Assembly: GCA_002408445.1 (NCBI GenBank)
Contig: DHSK01000197.1
Coordinates: forward strand, 1-39,256
Source of the DNA: Syntrophomonas sp. UBA5288
GTDB lineage: Bacteria; Bacillota; Syntrophomonadia; Syntrophomonadales; Syntrophomonadaceae
Reading direction: 5' to 3'
DNA: 39,256 bases
Shown: piece after piece, positions 1-7,935 of the stretch
Numbering within the stretch: position 1 is the stretch's first letter
How the letters are laid out: each line of letters starts with the position of its first letter
Notes under the pieces: model-generated
Told to the model about the DNA's origin: nothing
The model's database searches: none
Seen by the model: only the letters and a program-made list of their open reading frames with translations
Position numbers and translations under genes: made by a program

Positions 1-825
1 GTTGTATATGGTTTTCTCGGACCGAACGGCGCAGGCAAGTCCACCACAATGAAAATGATACTAGGCTTAATTAGGCCCACAGCCGGAGCCATAGCTGTGT
101 TCGGCCAAACGGTTAACAACAAAAACAGGCTCGATATTCTAAAGGACATCGGGTCCCTGATTGAATCACCCAGTTACTACGGGCACCTGACCGGCGCGGA
201 AAACCTGCGGATTATCTGTACACTGAAGGGTGTGCAGGAAAAAGATATTGATCGGGTACTGCAAATAGTCCGGCTGGAAAATCAGAAAGAGAAAAAGGTC
301 TCGCAGTATTCAATGGGCATGAAGCAACGCCTGGGGCTGGCCTGCGCGCTGTTGGGAACTCCAAAGCTTTTAATTCTTGATGAGCCGACAAACGGCCTGG
401 ACCCGGCGGGCATTCAGGAAATGCGCGAGCTGATTTGCTCACTGCCGGAACAATTTGGCATGACGGTGATGGTATCAAGCCATCTGTTAAGCGAAATTGA
501 CCAGATAGCCACTCATGTAGGAATCATCAGCAGCGGCGAGCTTGTTTTTCAAGATAGCCTGTCCTTGCTTCACGAAAGGAGCAGGCACAGCATTGCTGTC
601 CGGACTCTGAATAACGAGGCGGCAGTAAAAATACTCGGTGGTCGAGGCATTTCCTGCCGGATACAGGAAGATTACATCTTATTGCCCAAGCTTTCCGACA
701 ACGAGCTTGCTGGTCATATTCACCGAATTTTTGAAAAAAATATCCCTGTGGTGCGCATTGAAGAACGGCGCAAGAGTCTCGAGGATATCTTCCTTGAGCT
801 GACCGGAACGGCGGTGAGTTTATGA
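1..825 (+). CDS. ABC transporter ATP-binding protein, LanF/BcrA type (5' end missing)
   Basis: This is the ATPase subunit of an ABC exporter, cut by the window start. The frame is open from base 1 and encodes the Walker A GPNGAGKST at 22-45, upstream of the first ATG at 49, so that ATG is internal. Other motifs in order are LIESPSYYG where the Q-loop belongs, signature YSMGMKQRLGLA, Walker B LLILDEPTNGLDP and the switch histidine in SSHLL. The Q-loop position carries Glu (bases 163-165); a Glu 'E-loop' is known from LanF lantibiotic-immunity ATPases. About 100 further residues form the C-terminal part typical of BcrA/LanF proteins. The gene overlaps the first permease by ATGA (822-825), so the two are translationally coupled. 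Assignment as an ABC ATPase is certain. The immunity role is inferred from the E-loop and from the two ~245-residue permeases; no peptide biosynthesis gene is visible. Confidence 0.93.
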   Translation, partial: VVYGFLGPNGAGKSTTMKMILGLIRPTAGAIAVFGQTVNNKNRLDILKDIGSLIESPSYYGHLTGAENLRIICTLKGVQEKDIDRVLQIVRLENQKEKKVSQYSMGMKQRLGLACALLGTPKLLILDEPTNGLDPAGIQEMRELICSLPEQFGMTVMVSSHLLSEIDQIATHVGIISSGELVFQDSLSLLHERSRHSIAVRTLNNEAAVKILGGRGISCRIQEDYILLPKLSDNELAGHIHRIFEKNIPVVRIEERRKSLEDIFLELTGTAVSL

Positions 826-1574
826 TAAAAGCACTTTCCGTGGAATTCCAGAAAATCCGCCACAGAAGGGTATGGGCAATCGTCGCCGCGCTGATTTTAG
901 TACAGATGTTATGGTCTTTATGGGGTATTCAAAGAATGGACGCGCACGACCTTTACCAAGGATGGATGTATTTTCTTTACCAGTTACCGCTGCTTAACTC
1001 CATCATGATGCCGGTTATTGCGGCTGTGGTGGCATCACGGCTCTGTGATATTGAACATAAGGGGCAAACATTTAAGCTTCTGAATACCGTGATGCCCGCC
1101 CAGCGCTTGTTTGCCGCCAAATTCGTATGCGGAGCTCTGTATATGCTCGCCACAGTTCTTTTACAGCTTATCGTCATCGTCGCTGTGGGCTACACGGCTG
1201 GATTTTGGGGAAATCCTCCGTCCAATAAATTATTATATTACCTGCTCTTTACAACGGCCGTAAACCTGACCATTCTTTTGCTGCAGCAGGTTTTGTCGCT
1301 TCTGTTCAAGAATCAGATGATTCCACTCAGCGTAGGTATCATCGGCAGCTTTGCCGGGCTTTTTATTATGTATTTTCCCCAGAGCCTTGAACGGTTTTTC
1401 CTTTGGGGATATTATGGCGTACTGATGTTTGTAGGCATGGATTGGGACAGAGCTACTCGTATCACCGATTTCCACTATGTGCCTGTTGACTGGAACGGAT
1501 TTATCGCCTTAAGCATCATGTTCTTTACGATTTATATTACAGGCCGCGCGCTTTTTGTCCGAAAGGAGATGTAA
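822..1574 (+). CDS. ABC-2 type permease, LanE/MutE-like
   Basis: This 250-residue integral membrane protein is the first permease of the exporter. It has a short cytoplasmic start, then about six hydrophobic segments (roughly residues 18-33, 55-75, 100-130, 140-160, 167-200 and 225-245). The stretch after the second segment, around SRLCDIEHKGQTFKLLNT, matches the ABC-2 permease pattern in which an E-H/KG motif precedes the third helix. Its start overlaps the ATPase stop by 4 nt, and it ends 3 nt before the next permease, so all three genes form one operon. Size and pairing match LanE/LanG (EpiE/MutE) subunits of lantibiotic-immunity exporters. The actual substrate cannot be read from the sequence; a bacitracin-like or other peptide antibiotic is possible. 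Confidence 0.85.
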   Translation: MIKALSVEFQKIRHRRVWAIVAALILVQMLWSLWGIQRMDAHDLYQGWMYFLYQLPLLNSIMMPVIAAVVASRLCDIEHKGQTFKLLNTVMPAQRLFAAKFVCGALYMLATVLLQLIVIVAVGYTAGFWGNPPSNKLLYYLLFTTAVNLTILLLQQVLSLLFKNQMIPLSVGIIGSFAGLFIMYFPQSLERFFLWGYYGVLMFVGMDWDRATRITDFHYVPVDWNGFIALSIMFFTIYITGRALFVRKEM

Positions 1575-1577
1575 AAT

Positions 1578-2312
1578 ATGTTTTTCAGAACACTTCAGGC
1601 CGAAAGAATGAAACTTTATCACAGCCCGGTCTGGCTTGCATTTTTAATTCTTCCCATTTTGCCGGCCGTAATGGGCACCTTTAATTATCTGCAAAATGTA
1701 GATATCCTGCAGGACCAGTGGTACAGCTTGTGGACTCAGCACACCCTTTTCACCTGTTACTTTTTCCTTCCCGCCATTATCGGTGTTTACTGTTCCTATC
1801 TGTGCCGCCTGGAACATATGAATTACAACTGGAATACTATTATGACGGCTCCCGTGCCAGTTCCGTATATTTATTTTTCTAAACTTATTATGGCTTCCGT
1901 TATGGTGCTTCTAACGCAGGTTTGGATCGGCGTCTTGTTTGTGATCTCCGGCAAGCTCTGCGGGTTCAATACTCCTGTCCCGCCGGAACTTCTCAAATGG
2001 CTTCTGTACGGTGCCATCGGCGGGATTGTGATCTGCGCTCTCCAGCTTTGCATTTCGCTCGTAATACGCAGTTTCGCGGTACCGGTCGGAATCGCGCTGA
2101 TCGGCGGGGTTGCGGGACTGGCAGCGTTTGCCAAGGGATATGGTGCCTGGTTTCCCTATTCGCTGCTTAGCGTCGGTATGCGCGCCAATCATCCCGGTGG
2201 CCCCATGCAGTGTGGTACCGAACAGTTTGTCATAATCAGTTTTTTCTATCTGGTTATCTGTATCATATTTGCCGCCACATGGCTGAAAAAACGTGATGTG
2301 GTTACAGGTTGA
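1578..2312 (+). CDS. ABC-2 type permease, LanG/MutG-like
   Basis: This is the second permease of the exporter, 244 residues, with about six membrane segments. It shares architecture with its upstream partner: an N-terminal aromatic segment, then YLCRLEHMNYNWNTIMTAP, the equivalent of the partner's EHKG region, then paired hydrophobic hairpins. The start at 1578 follows a clear GGAG about 10 nt upstream, located in the last codons of the preceding gene. Two unequal but related permeases plus one ATPase is the LanFEG arrangement. The gene ends the + strand operon, and no convincing terminator is visible directly after it. Function as a transporter subunit is well supported; the drug or peptide it handles is unknown. 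Confidence 0.84.
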   Translation: MFFRTLQAERMKLYHSPVWLAFLILPILPAVMGTFNYLQNVDILQDQWYSLWTQHTLFTCYFFLPAIIGVYCSYLCRLEHMNYNWNTIMTAPVPVPYIYFSKLIMASVMVLLTQVWIGVLFVISGKLCGFNTPVPPELLKWLLYGAIGGIVICALQLCISLVIRSFAVPVGIALIGGVAGLAAFAKGYGAWFPYSLLSVGMRANHPGGPMQCGTEQFVIISFFYLVICIIFAATWLKKRDVVTG

Positions 2313-2337
2313 TTCCGCGAACTATGGATAATACTAT

Positions 2338-2359
2338 CGATAATAAAAAAATAGCCCAT
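2338..2359 (+). repeat. Direct-repeat motif, left copy
   Basis: The 22-bp motif CGATAATAAAAAA-ATAGCCCAT reappears at 3008-3028 with one T/C change and one A fewer. The two copies flank the AT-rich membrane-protein gene at 2548-2901. The right copy forms one arm of a terminator hairpin; the left copy has no partner arm. Confidence 0.6.
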
Positions 2360-2547
2360 TTGCAATTTAAAAGGCACTGTGAATTTTACTACAGGTAAAT
2401 CCACCGCGCCTTTTATAGTTTAGATGTACCAATTCGTTGCTGTACATAATTTACTGCGCTGTAGGTTTCTATAATTAAGCCACAACAGTATAGTATAATA
2501 TATAAATGTAATATAAAGGTACATGCTTAATAAAAGGGGTAAAGCTT

Positions 2548-2901
2548 ATGAGTAATAACAGAAGGTGCTCAAGTTATCTGGTTTCAGTTTTTTTATGCCT
2601 GGCCGTAATTGTGACGTTATTCATAACTTGGAGTCCATTTTTTATTCCCATTCTGTTTACTCTTTATAATAATATTAATAGCATTTTCACAAATACTGGA
2701 TCCGCAGTTATGGTGGTTGGAGCTAATTATCCCAAAATTTCATTCATGTGGCTTGGTGCTTCATTTACTATTTTTATATTTTTATTATTCTTATTAGCTA
2801 AGAAAAGAAAGGCTCCTTCCGGTTTCCTTTGGATAAATGGCATATCAACTTCTATAATCCTCTCCCACCTTGTTATGTGGTTATTTTCGTGGCGAATATA
2901 A
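2548..2901 (+). CDS. Small hypothetical membrane protein (117 aa)
   Basis: I do not recognise this protein. It has three strongly hydrophobic segments (about residues 10-40, 65-84 and 95-113), a KKRK loop after the second, and no catalytic motif. Lys/Arg residues at the N-terminus and after segment two suggest an inside N-terminus. The ATG at 2548 follows an AAGGGG stretch about 10 nt upstream, so translation is credible. The gene is far richer in A+T than its neighbours, is alone in its orientation between the exporter operon and the converging proA gene, and is bracketed by the direct motif at 2338 and 3008. This could mark acquired DNA. It might assist the neighbouring exporter, but nothing in the sequence proves that. 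Confidence 0.6.
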   Translation: MSNNRRCSSYLVSVFLCLAVIVTLFITWSPFFIPILFTLYNNINSIFTNTGSAVMVVGANYPKISFMWLGASFTIFIFLLFLLAKKRKAPSGFLWINGISTSIILSHLVMWLFSWRI

Positions 2902-3007
2902 ACATACTGTTCATCACCTGATCCGACCATTTATTATTTTTTATGGGTGGTTCCAGCTGCAGGTACAGTCCGACCTGGAGTTATTCAGCAATTATTGGAT
3001 TCACCAC

Positions 3008-3028
3008 CGATAATAAAAAACAGCCCAT
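3008..3028 (+). repeat. Direct-repeat motif, right copy
   Basis: This is the second copy of the motif at 2338-2359. Its AGCCCATC end doubles as the left arm of the shared terminator at 3021-3046. Confidence 0.6.
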
Positions 3029-3060
3029 CTTCAAAATGATGAGCTGCTCTTTTTGTTTTA
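3016..3060. terminator. Bidirectional terminator between converging genes
   Basis: CAGCCCATC (3021-3029) and GATGAGCTG (3038-3046) form a 9-bp stem with an 8-nt loop. Read on the - strand the single irregular pair is a G-U wobble and the stem is followed by TTTTTTATTAT, an excellent terminator for proA. Read on the + strand there is one mismatch, followed by CTCTTTTTGTTTT, serving the small membrane-protein gene. Confidence 0.8.
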
Positions 3061-3084
3061 ATGACCTGCGCTGTCTGTGTATTA

Positions 3085-4344
3085 TTATTCTCTTATCTGA
3101 CCATCACCATAGATAAGATATTTTACCGTAGTCAATTCTTTTAAGCCCATAGGCCCGCGGGCGTGGAGTTTTTGGGTGCTGATGCCCATTTCGGCACCGA
3201 AACCGAACTCGTTGCCATCGGTAAATCGGGTGGAGGCATTGGCATAAACCGCTGCGGCGTCTACATTAGCCATGAAGCGGCGTACATTGGTGTAATTCTC
3301 GCTTACTATGGCTTCGCTGTGTCCGGTTCCATGCCGGTTAATATGGTCAATGGCTTCCTGCAGGGAATCGACCACTTTAACGGCAATGACCAAGTCGAGG
3401 TATTCTTGATCCCAGTCTGCTTCATTGGCAGCAAGCACCTCTTTTACGATCTCCCGGGTCTTTTCACAGCCTCTTATTTCTACTCCGGCTTCCGCTAAAT
3501 CACTGAGCATGGGGGGAAGGAATTTATCCGCTACGGTCCGGTGCACCAAAAGAGTCTCGGCCGCATTGCAGACCGACGGTCTCTGGACCTTGGCATTGTG
3601 CACTATAGGTAAGGCTTTAGCCAGGTCGGCATATTCATCCACATAGACATGGCAATTGCCCATACCGGTCATAATAACCGGGACACTGGCATTTTCCTGC
3701 ACCGCCTTTTTCAGCCCTTTACCGCCCCGGGGAATCAGAACATCAAGATAATCATGCATCTTCATCATGAGCAGGGCCGCTTCACGGGCCTCACTATCCA
3801 CCAGTTGAATAGCCCCCTGATGTATACCGCATTCCTGGGCGGCTTTTGCTATTACAGCGGCAATGCAACGATTGGAATTCAGAGCTTCTTCCCCGCCCCG
3901 TAAAAGTATGGCATTGCCTGATTTAAGGCACAGTCCGGCTGCATCAGCCGTAACATTGGGCCTGGATTCATATATGATACCGATTACACCGATGGGGGTT
4001 CTGATTCGCCCCACATCCAGACCATTGGGTCTTTTGGTCATGGAGAGGACTTCACCCACCGGGTCGGGCAGAGCTGCTATTTCCCTTAACCCATCCGCCA
4101 TATTTTTGATTCGGGTTTCATTTAGAGCCAGGCGGTCAAGCAGAGCATCACTTAAGCCTGACCTTTTACCGGCTTCCATATCCTCCCGATTGGCAGTTAT
4201 GATTTCTTGTTGTCTGGCTTCCAGACTATCGGCCATGGCCATCAGGGCCTGGTTTTTTAGTTTGGTTGAAGCAACAGCTAAAAAACGTGCCGCTTCACGG
4301 GCCGCCTGCCCCTGCTTTTCCAAAACATCTTTCATATTACCCAT
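3085..4344 (-). CDS. proA: Gamma-glutamyl phosphate reductase (ProA)
   Basis: ProA reduces gamma-glutamyl phosphate to glutamate-5-semialdehyde with NADPH, the second step of proline synthesis in the cytoplasm. The protein is 419 residues, the usual ProA length, and belongs to the aldehyde dehydrogenase superfamily. Visible motifs include TPIGVIGIIYESRPNVT near residues 116-132, the LLRGG loop at 147-151, and the catalytic cysteine in VQRPSVCNAAETLL (Cys259). The frame stays open 23 codons further upstream, but AAAGGAG (4353-4359) sits 8 nt before the ATG at 4344, giving MGNMKDVLEK; that start also matches family N-termini. proB lies upstream in the same direction, separated by about 340 bp holding a dispersed repeat instead of being tightly coupled. 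The terminator at 3016-3060 closes the unit. Confidence 0.96.
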   Translation of the reverse strand: MGNMKDVLEKQGQAAREAARFLAVASTKLKNQALMAMADSLEARQQEIITANREDMEAGKRSGLSDALLDRLALNETRIKNMADGLREIAALPDPVGEVLSMTKRPNGLDVGRIRTPIGVIGIIYESRPNVTADAAGLCLKSGNAILLRGGEEALNSNRCIAAVIAKAAQECGIHQGAIQLVDSEAREAALLMMKMHDYLDVLIPRGGKGLKKAVQENASVPVIMTGMGNCHVYVDEYADLAKALPIVHNAKVQRPSVCNAAETLLVHRTVADKFLPPMLSDLAEAGVEIRGCEKTREIVKEVLAANEADWDQEYLDLVIAVKVVDSLQEAIDHINRHGTGHSEAIVSENYTNVRRFMANVDAAAVYANASTRFTDGNEFGFGAEMGISTQKLHARGPMGLKELTTVKYLIYGDGQIRE

Positions 4345-4450
4345 AACCCCTGCTCCTTTACATGTAATTGACCTATCCACCCGAATAATACAGCTACCTA
4401 TGAAAATTAGCATATCTCATTATCCGTAACCTGTCCTAAGGCCCCGACCT

Positions 4451-4690
4451 CAAGAACGGATCCCAGGGCTGGTTTTTCCCATGTTATTCCCTGCACCGGC
4501 CTGAAAGGGCTATCGCCCTGTAGGCCGGCCTACGGTTTATTTTCTAATTAACAGCCCATCCCAGAGAAGACACAACCAGTAATGAAAATGCGTCATCCTA
4601 AGTGTTAACGAAAGATCCTTCACTACGTTCAGGATGACGAAAAACGTTATTCAAAGCAATGACAAGAACCGTATTTTCGTATTGATTCTT
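4451..4690 (-). repeat. Composite dispersed repeat, copy A
   Basis: The ~340 bp gap between proB and proA is mostly one element, seen again at 7170-7412. It contains a GC-rich hairpin at 4496-4528 (CCGGCCT and AGGCCGG arms around AGGGC/GCCCT), a shared block near ACACAACCA-AATGAAAATGCG, and a second palindrome at 4592-4638 (GTCATCCT and AGGATGAC arms). The shared GACAAGAAC-GTATTTTCGTA tail ends at the proB stop codon. No coding potential is seen. Confidence 0.8.
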
Positions 4691-5822
4691 AATTCTCTAC
4701 CCACAAATTATTACGGTGAATCGCTTCGTCGTAATCTTTTTCGCCTAAAATTTTGGCAATCTCCGACGACTTTTTACCGGCCACCAGTTGCAGTTCCTGA
4801 CTGCTGTAATTTACCATACCGCGGGCTATCTCGCGTTCTGAGCCGGCACTGAGTACGGCCACGACCATTCCGCGTTCAAAATCACCCCTGACTTCCAATA
4901 CACCGGAAGGCAGCAGACTTTTTCCCTTGGCCACCAGAGCCGTTTCAGCGCCTTTATCAATCAGGATGCTGCCCTGCGAAAGGCTGGCAAAGGCAATCCA
5001 TTTTTTGCGGGCATGCATTTTTTCTTCCCGGGGTACAAAAAGGGTCCCTACTTCTTCTCCCCGGACTATCTTGCGGATAACATCCTCGACTTCGCTGTTG
5101 GCGATGACCATAGGTACCCCGGCTGCCATACATATGCGGGCCGCTTTCAGTTTGGTAAGCATTCCGCCGCTGGAAAAACGGGAACCACGGCTGTGGGAGT
5201 TTTCTTCCATCTGATCCGTGATCTCCTCCACCTGTCCCAGTAAACGGGCTTCCTGGTTGAGACGGGGATCGCTGTCATAAAGACCGTCCACATCGGATAG
5301 GATCAAGAGCAGATCCGCATCAATCAAGCCTGCCACCATCGCCGAAAGGGTATCATTATCGCCAAATTTGATTTCTTCTATGGCTACCGTATCATTCTCA
5401 TTGATAATCGGGATTACTTTCATATTTAACAGGGCCGTAACAGCACTGGTCGCATTCAGGTAGCGAATACGGTCATCGATATCTTCCCGGGTCAGAAGAA
5501 CCTGAGCCACGGTCTGTCCATATTCCGCAAATATTTTTTCATAAATATGTAACAGTGTTCCCTGGCCGATAGCGGCCAGAGCCTGTTTTTCCGGCATGGT
5601 GCGCGGCACCTTTTTAAAGCCCATCCGGGTTGAACCTATGCCTATGGCACCGGAACTTACCAGTATTACTTCCCTCTCCTGATTGTTCAAATCGGCCAGT
5701 TCCCGTACGATACGCTCTATCCGGCCCAGATTAAGCTGCCCGCTGGCATGAGTCAAAGTACTGGTCCCCACCTTAACCACAATACGGCGACTTTGTGCCA
5801 GACCTTTTCTCATTATATTCAT
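4689..5822 (-). CDS. proB: Glutamate 5-kinase (ProB) with PUA domain
   Basis: ProB phosphorylates the gamma-carboxyl of glutamate with ATP, the first and feedback-controlled step of proline synthesis. The ~377 residues hold an amino-acid kinase domain (RRIVVKVGTSTLTH near residue 13, SSGAIGIG, NENDTVA, DNDTLSA and LLILSDVDGLYDSDP) followed by a C-terminal PUA domain from about residue 278 (ILIDKGAETALVAKGKSLLPSGV). The ATG at 5822 lies 4 nt after GGTGAGG; a TTG at 5825 is in frame and cannot be excluded. The gene starts 18 nt after the obg stop, so obg-proB are likely co-transcribed, while proA is reached only through the repeat. Proline feedback control is known for the family and is not visible here. 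Confidence 0.96.
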   Translation of the reverse strand: MNIMRKGLAQSRRIVVKVGTSTLTHASGQLNLGRIERIVRELADLNNQEREVILVSSGAIGIGSTRMGFKKVPRTMPEKQALAAIGQGTLLHIYEKIFAEYGQTVAQVLLTREDIDDRIRYLNATSAVTALLNMKVIPIINENDTVAIEEIKFGDNDTLSAMVAGLIDADLLLILSDVDGLYDSDPRLNQEARLLGQVEEITDQMEENSHSRGSRFSSGGMLTKLKAARICMAAGVPMVIANSEVEDVIRKIVRGEEVGTLFVPREEKMHARKKWIAFASLSQGSILIDKGAETALVAKGKSLLPSGVLEVRGDFERGMVVAVLSAGSEREIARGMVNYSSQELQLVAGKKSSEIAKILGEKDYDEAIHRNNLWVEN

Positions 5823-5840
5823 CAAACCTCACCCCGGCTT

Positions 5841-7109
5841 TTATTCGCTGTAATCAAACTCCAAATCCCTGATTCTTACGGTATCTCCCGGTTTTATGCC
5901 CCTGGCTCGCAAAGCATTCTCCAGTCCCATATGATTTATGGTGCGCTGAAAACGCAGTAATGCATCTTCATTATCCAGATTGGTCATTGCCACCAGTTTT
6001 TCGATCCGGTTGCCCGATACTTCGAATACCCCGTCAACTATGTTGATCTCAAACGGCGCCTCTTCTTCAAACCGGCGAATAACCCTTTCTTCTCCGGTAT
6101 GAATTTCCTCAATTTGATTATGTTCCTGCAATAATTGGTATATCTTATCCACCAGATCATTAACTCCTTCTCCGGTGACCGCCGAAATACGGAATATTTT
6201 TTCACCTTGCAAAGACTCTTCCAGCCGCAGAGCATTATCACTTGCTTCCGGAACATCCATTTTATTGGCCACCACCACATAAGGCCGGCGGGCCAAATCT
6301 GGATTGTGCAGTTCAAGCTCACGGCGCAAAATCCGGTAGTCTTCCACTATATCGCGTTCGTCGGTCTGCGCCGCATCCAGCACGAAGATAATGACCCGGG
6401 TTCTTTCTATATGTCGTAAAAAATCGTGTCCCAATCCGGCGCCTTCATGGGCACCTTCGATCAAACCGGGAATATCGGCCACTACGAAACTATCATGCTG
6501 GCGTGTTTCCACTACTCCCAGATTCGGTACCAGGGTAGTAAAAGGATAGTCAGCTATTTTAGGCCGGGCCGCAGATATTCTCGATATCAGAGTGGATTTC
6601 CCGGCATTCGGAAAACCTACCAGACCTGCATCGGCTAATAGTTTAAGTTCGAGGCGAATCCAGCGTTCCTCTCCCGGTTCGCCGTTTTCGGCAAAAGAAG
6701 GGGCCTTGTTCAGCGAGGTGGCAAAACGTGCGTTACCTTTACCGCCGCGTCCCCCCCGGGCAACGACGGCTTCCTGTCCAGGTGAAACCAGGTCTGCTAT
6801 TACTTCGCCGCTCTCATCATCTTTGATAACTGTACCGGCAGGCACCCTTACCACCAGATTCTGGGCCCCGGCGCCATGCATATTTTTTCCCTGTCCATGC
6901 ACGCCCCGTGCGGCCTTGAAATGCCGGTTGTAGCGAAAATCCATGAGCGTGCTCATACCTTCATCAGCAATAAAGACGACATTTCCACCGCGTCCTCCAT
7001 CGCCGCCTGACGGTCCACCCAGGGGCACATATTTTTCCCGGCGGAAAGCCACCACCCCATTGCCTCCGTCTCCACCTTTTACAAATACTCGGGCATGATC
7101 AATAAACAT
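5841..7109 (-). CDS. obg: Obg family GTPase (ObgE/CgtA)
   Basis: Obg is an essential GTPase that acts in late 50S ribosome assembly and stress signalling; in Bacillus it also feeds into sporulation control. The 422 residues show the full architecture: a glycine-rich Obg fold (residues 1-158, with GGDGGNG, GGPSGGDGGRGG and GGRGGKGN), the G domain with G1 GFPNAGKST, G3 DIPGLIEGAHEG, G4 NKMD and G5 SAVTGEG, and the C-terminal OCT domain (from about 345, ending DTVRIRDLEFDYSE). The ATG at 7109 is preceded by GGGAG with 7 nt spacing. It lies downstream of the rplU-prp-rpmA and Spo0B-like genes, the standard Firmicute neighbourhood, but a copy of the dispersed repeat separates it from the Spo0B-like gene. 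Confidence 0.97.
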   Translation of the reverse strand: MFIDHARVFVKGGDGGNGVVAFRREKYVPLGGPSGGDGGRGGNVVFIADEGMSTLMDFRYNRHFKAARGVHGQGKNMHGAGAQNLVVRVPAGTVIKDDESGEVIADLVSPGQEAVVARGGRGGKGNARFATSLNKAPSFAENGEPGEERWIRLELKLLADAGLVGFPNAGKSTLISRISAARPKIADYPFTTLVPNLGVVETRQHDSFVVADIPGLIEGAHEGAGLGHDFLRHIERTRVIIFVLDAAQTDERDIVEDYRILRRELELHNPDLARRPYVVVANKMDVPEASDNALRLEESLQGEKIFRISAVTGEGVNDLVDKIYQLLQEHNQIEEIHTGEERVIRRFEEEAPFEINIVDGVFEVSGNRIEKLVAMTNLDNEDALLRFQRTINHMGLENALRARGIKPGDTVRIRDLEFDYSE

Positions 7110-7169
7110 CTGTTCACTCCCTAAAATAACCTAATAGGTATCACAGCCCATCCTACGGCTCCAACGTTA

Positions 7170-7412
7170 CAAGCAGACCCTAAGGGCTGCACTTTTTCGC
7201 GTTATTGTCTGCACCGGCCTGAAGGGCTATCGCCCTGTAGGCCGGCCTACGATCTTAATCTTTTTGTACTAACAGGCCATGCCCCGAGGACACAACCACC
7301 AATGAAAATGCGTCATCCTGAGTGTTAACGAAGGATCCTTCCCTTGTTAATCATCAATACCGGCAAGATTCTTCACTGCGTTCAGAATGACAAGAACAGT
7401 ATTTTCGTACTA
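7170..7412 (-). repeat. Composite dispersed repeat, copy B
   Basis: This fills the ~300 bp between the Spo0B-like gene and obg and aligns with 4451-4690. The GC hairpin is at 7214-7245, and the GTCATCCTGA...TCAGAATGAC palindrome spans 7312-7391. Inside that palindrome copy B carries about 33 nt absent from copy A. The right end, GACAAGAACAGTATTTTCGTAC, runs into the stop codon of the Spo0B-like gene, as copy A does at proB. Confidence 0.8.
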
Positions 7413-7850
7413 AATTCTAAAACTTATCTCAGACCTTTCAAAATATTCACAGGAAAACACCATCTCAATACCCTGTTCATCTTCCTGTAATGAAACAAAT
7501 ACCACCGGTTCCTCTTCTTTGCCGACGCCTGTCACCAGAGGAGCGAGACTGCGCATGGGCTCCATCCCGGTCTCCAGTTTCCGCCAATTCGTAATTTTCA
7601 GATCTTTATATACTAGTATTACTCCCAAATCAGCAGCTAATAATACCTGTTCATAAAAATATAGCGCACCCTCCGCGGGCAGCGATTCAAATATTATTCT
7701 TTCCGAAGCCATTTTTTCAACTATGTTTCCTATGTATTCTTTTACCTTGTCGCTGCGGCCCAGCTCAGTATACCCACTGACCACCTGCAGGTGATTGCCG
7801 AAGTCATGACGGCACCGGCGTAAAATCTCTACAAATCTGGTTGCGTCCAC
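7410..7850 (-). CDS. Spo0B-like phosphotransferase / sensor-kinase helical-domain protein
   Basis: This is a 146-residue protein with a Spo0B-type alpha-helical hairpin. The H-box RCRHDFGNHLQVVSGYTELG lies at residues 12-31; His15 is the likely phospho-acceptor. A poorly conserved C-terminal half has no recognisable ATP-binding motifs. In Bacillus, Spo0B passes phosphate from Spo0F to Spo0A and its gene lies next to obg, as here. Start choice matters: the longest frame begins at 7913, but its first 15 codons coincide with the terminator hairpin of the rpmA operon. A GTG at 7850 preceded by GGGGGTGGGG gives a sensible N-terminus directly before the H-box. The Spo0B relation is supported by motif and synteny; an actual phosphorelay role is inferred. 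Confidence 0.75.
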   Translation of the reverse strand: MDATRFVEILRRCRHDFGNHLQVVSGYTELGRSDKVKEYIGNIVEKMASERIIFESLPAEGALYFYEQVLLAADLGVILVYKDLKITNWRKLETGMEPMRSLAPLVTGVGKEEEPVVFVSLQEDEQGIEMVFSCEYFERSEISFRI

Positions 7851-7879
7851 TTCCCCACCCCCTATATGATTCCTAATAA

Positions 7880-7910
7880 TAACAAAAACCCCTGAAAAAC
7901 TCCAGGGGTT
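7880..7910 (-). terminator. Terminator of rplU-prp-rpmA operon
   Basis: On the - strand AACCCCTG (7903-7910) pairs with CAGGGGTT (7887-7894) around GAGTTTTT, followed by TTTG. It lies 25 nt after the rpmA stop and just before the Spo0B-like start, so that gene depends on read-through or its own start signals. Confidence 0.85.
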
Positions 7911-7935
7911 CATGATTGGTTAAGTTATTCAGGCC

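Noticed and set aside
2367..2415. Terminator after the exporter operon (AAAAGGC ... GCCTTTT)
   Set aside because: The arms are short, the loop is over 30 nt and there is no T-tract; it may be chance.
2471..2499. Promoter for the small membrane protein (TATAAT at 2494-2499)
   Set aside because: The -10 is perfect, but the region is AT-rich and nothing near TTGACA occurs at 16-18 nt.
3863..4429. 188-codon + strand open frame opposite proA
   Set aside because: Antisense shadow of proA with low-complexity Ser/Arg content and no Shine-Dalgarno.
4451..7412. CRISPR-like array in the repeated intergenic regions
   Set aside because: Only two long diverged copies with no regular spacers and no cas genes.
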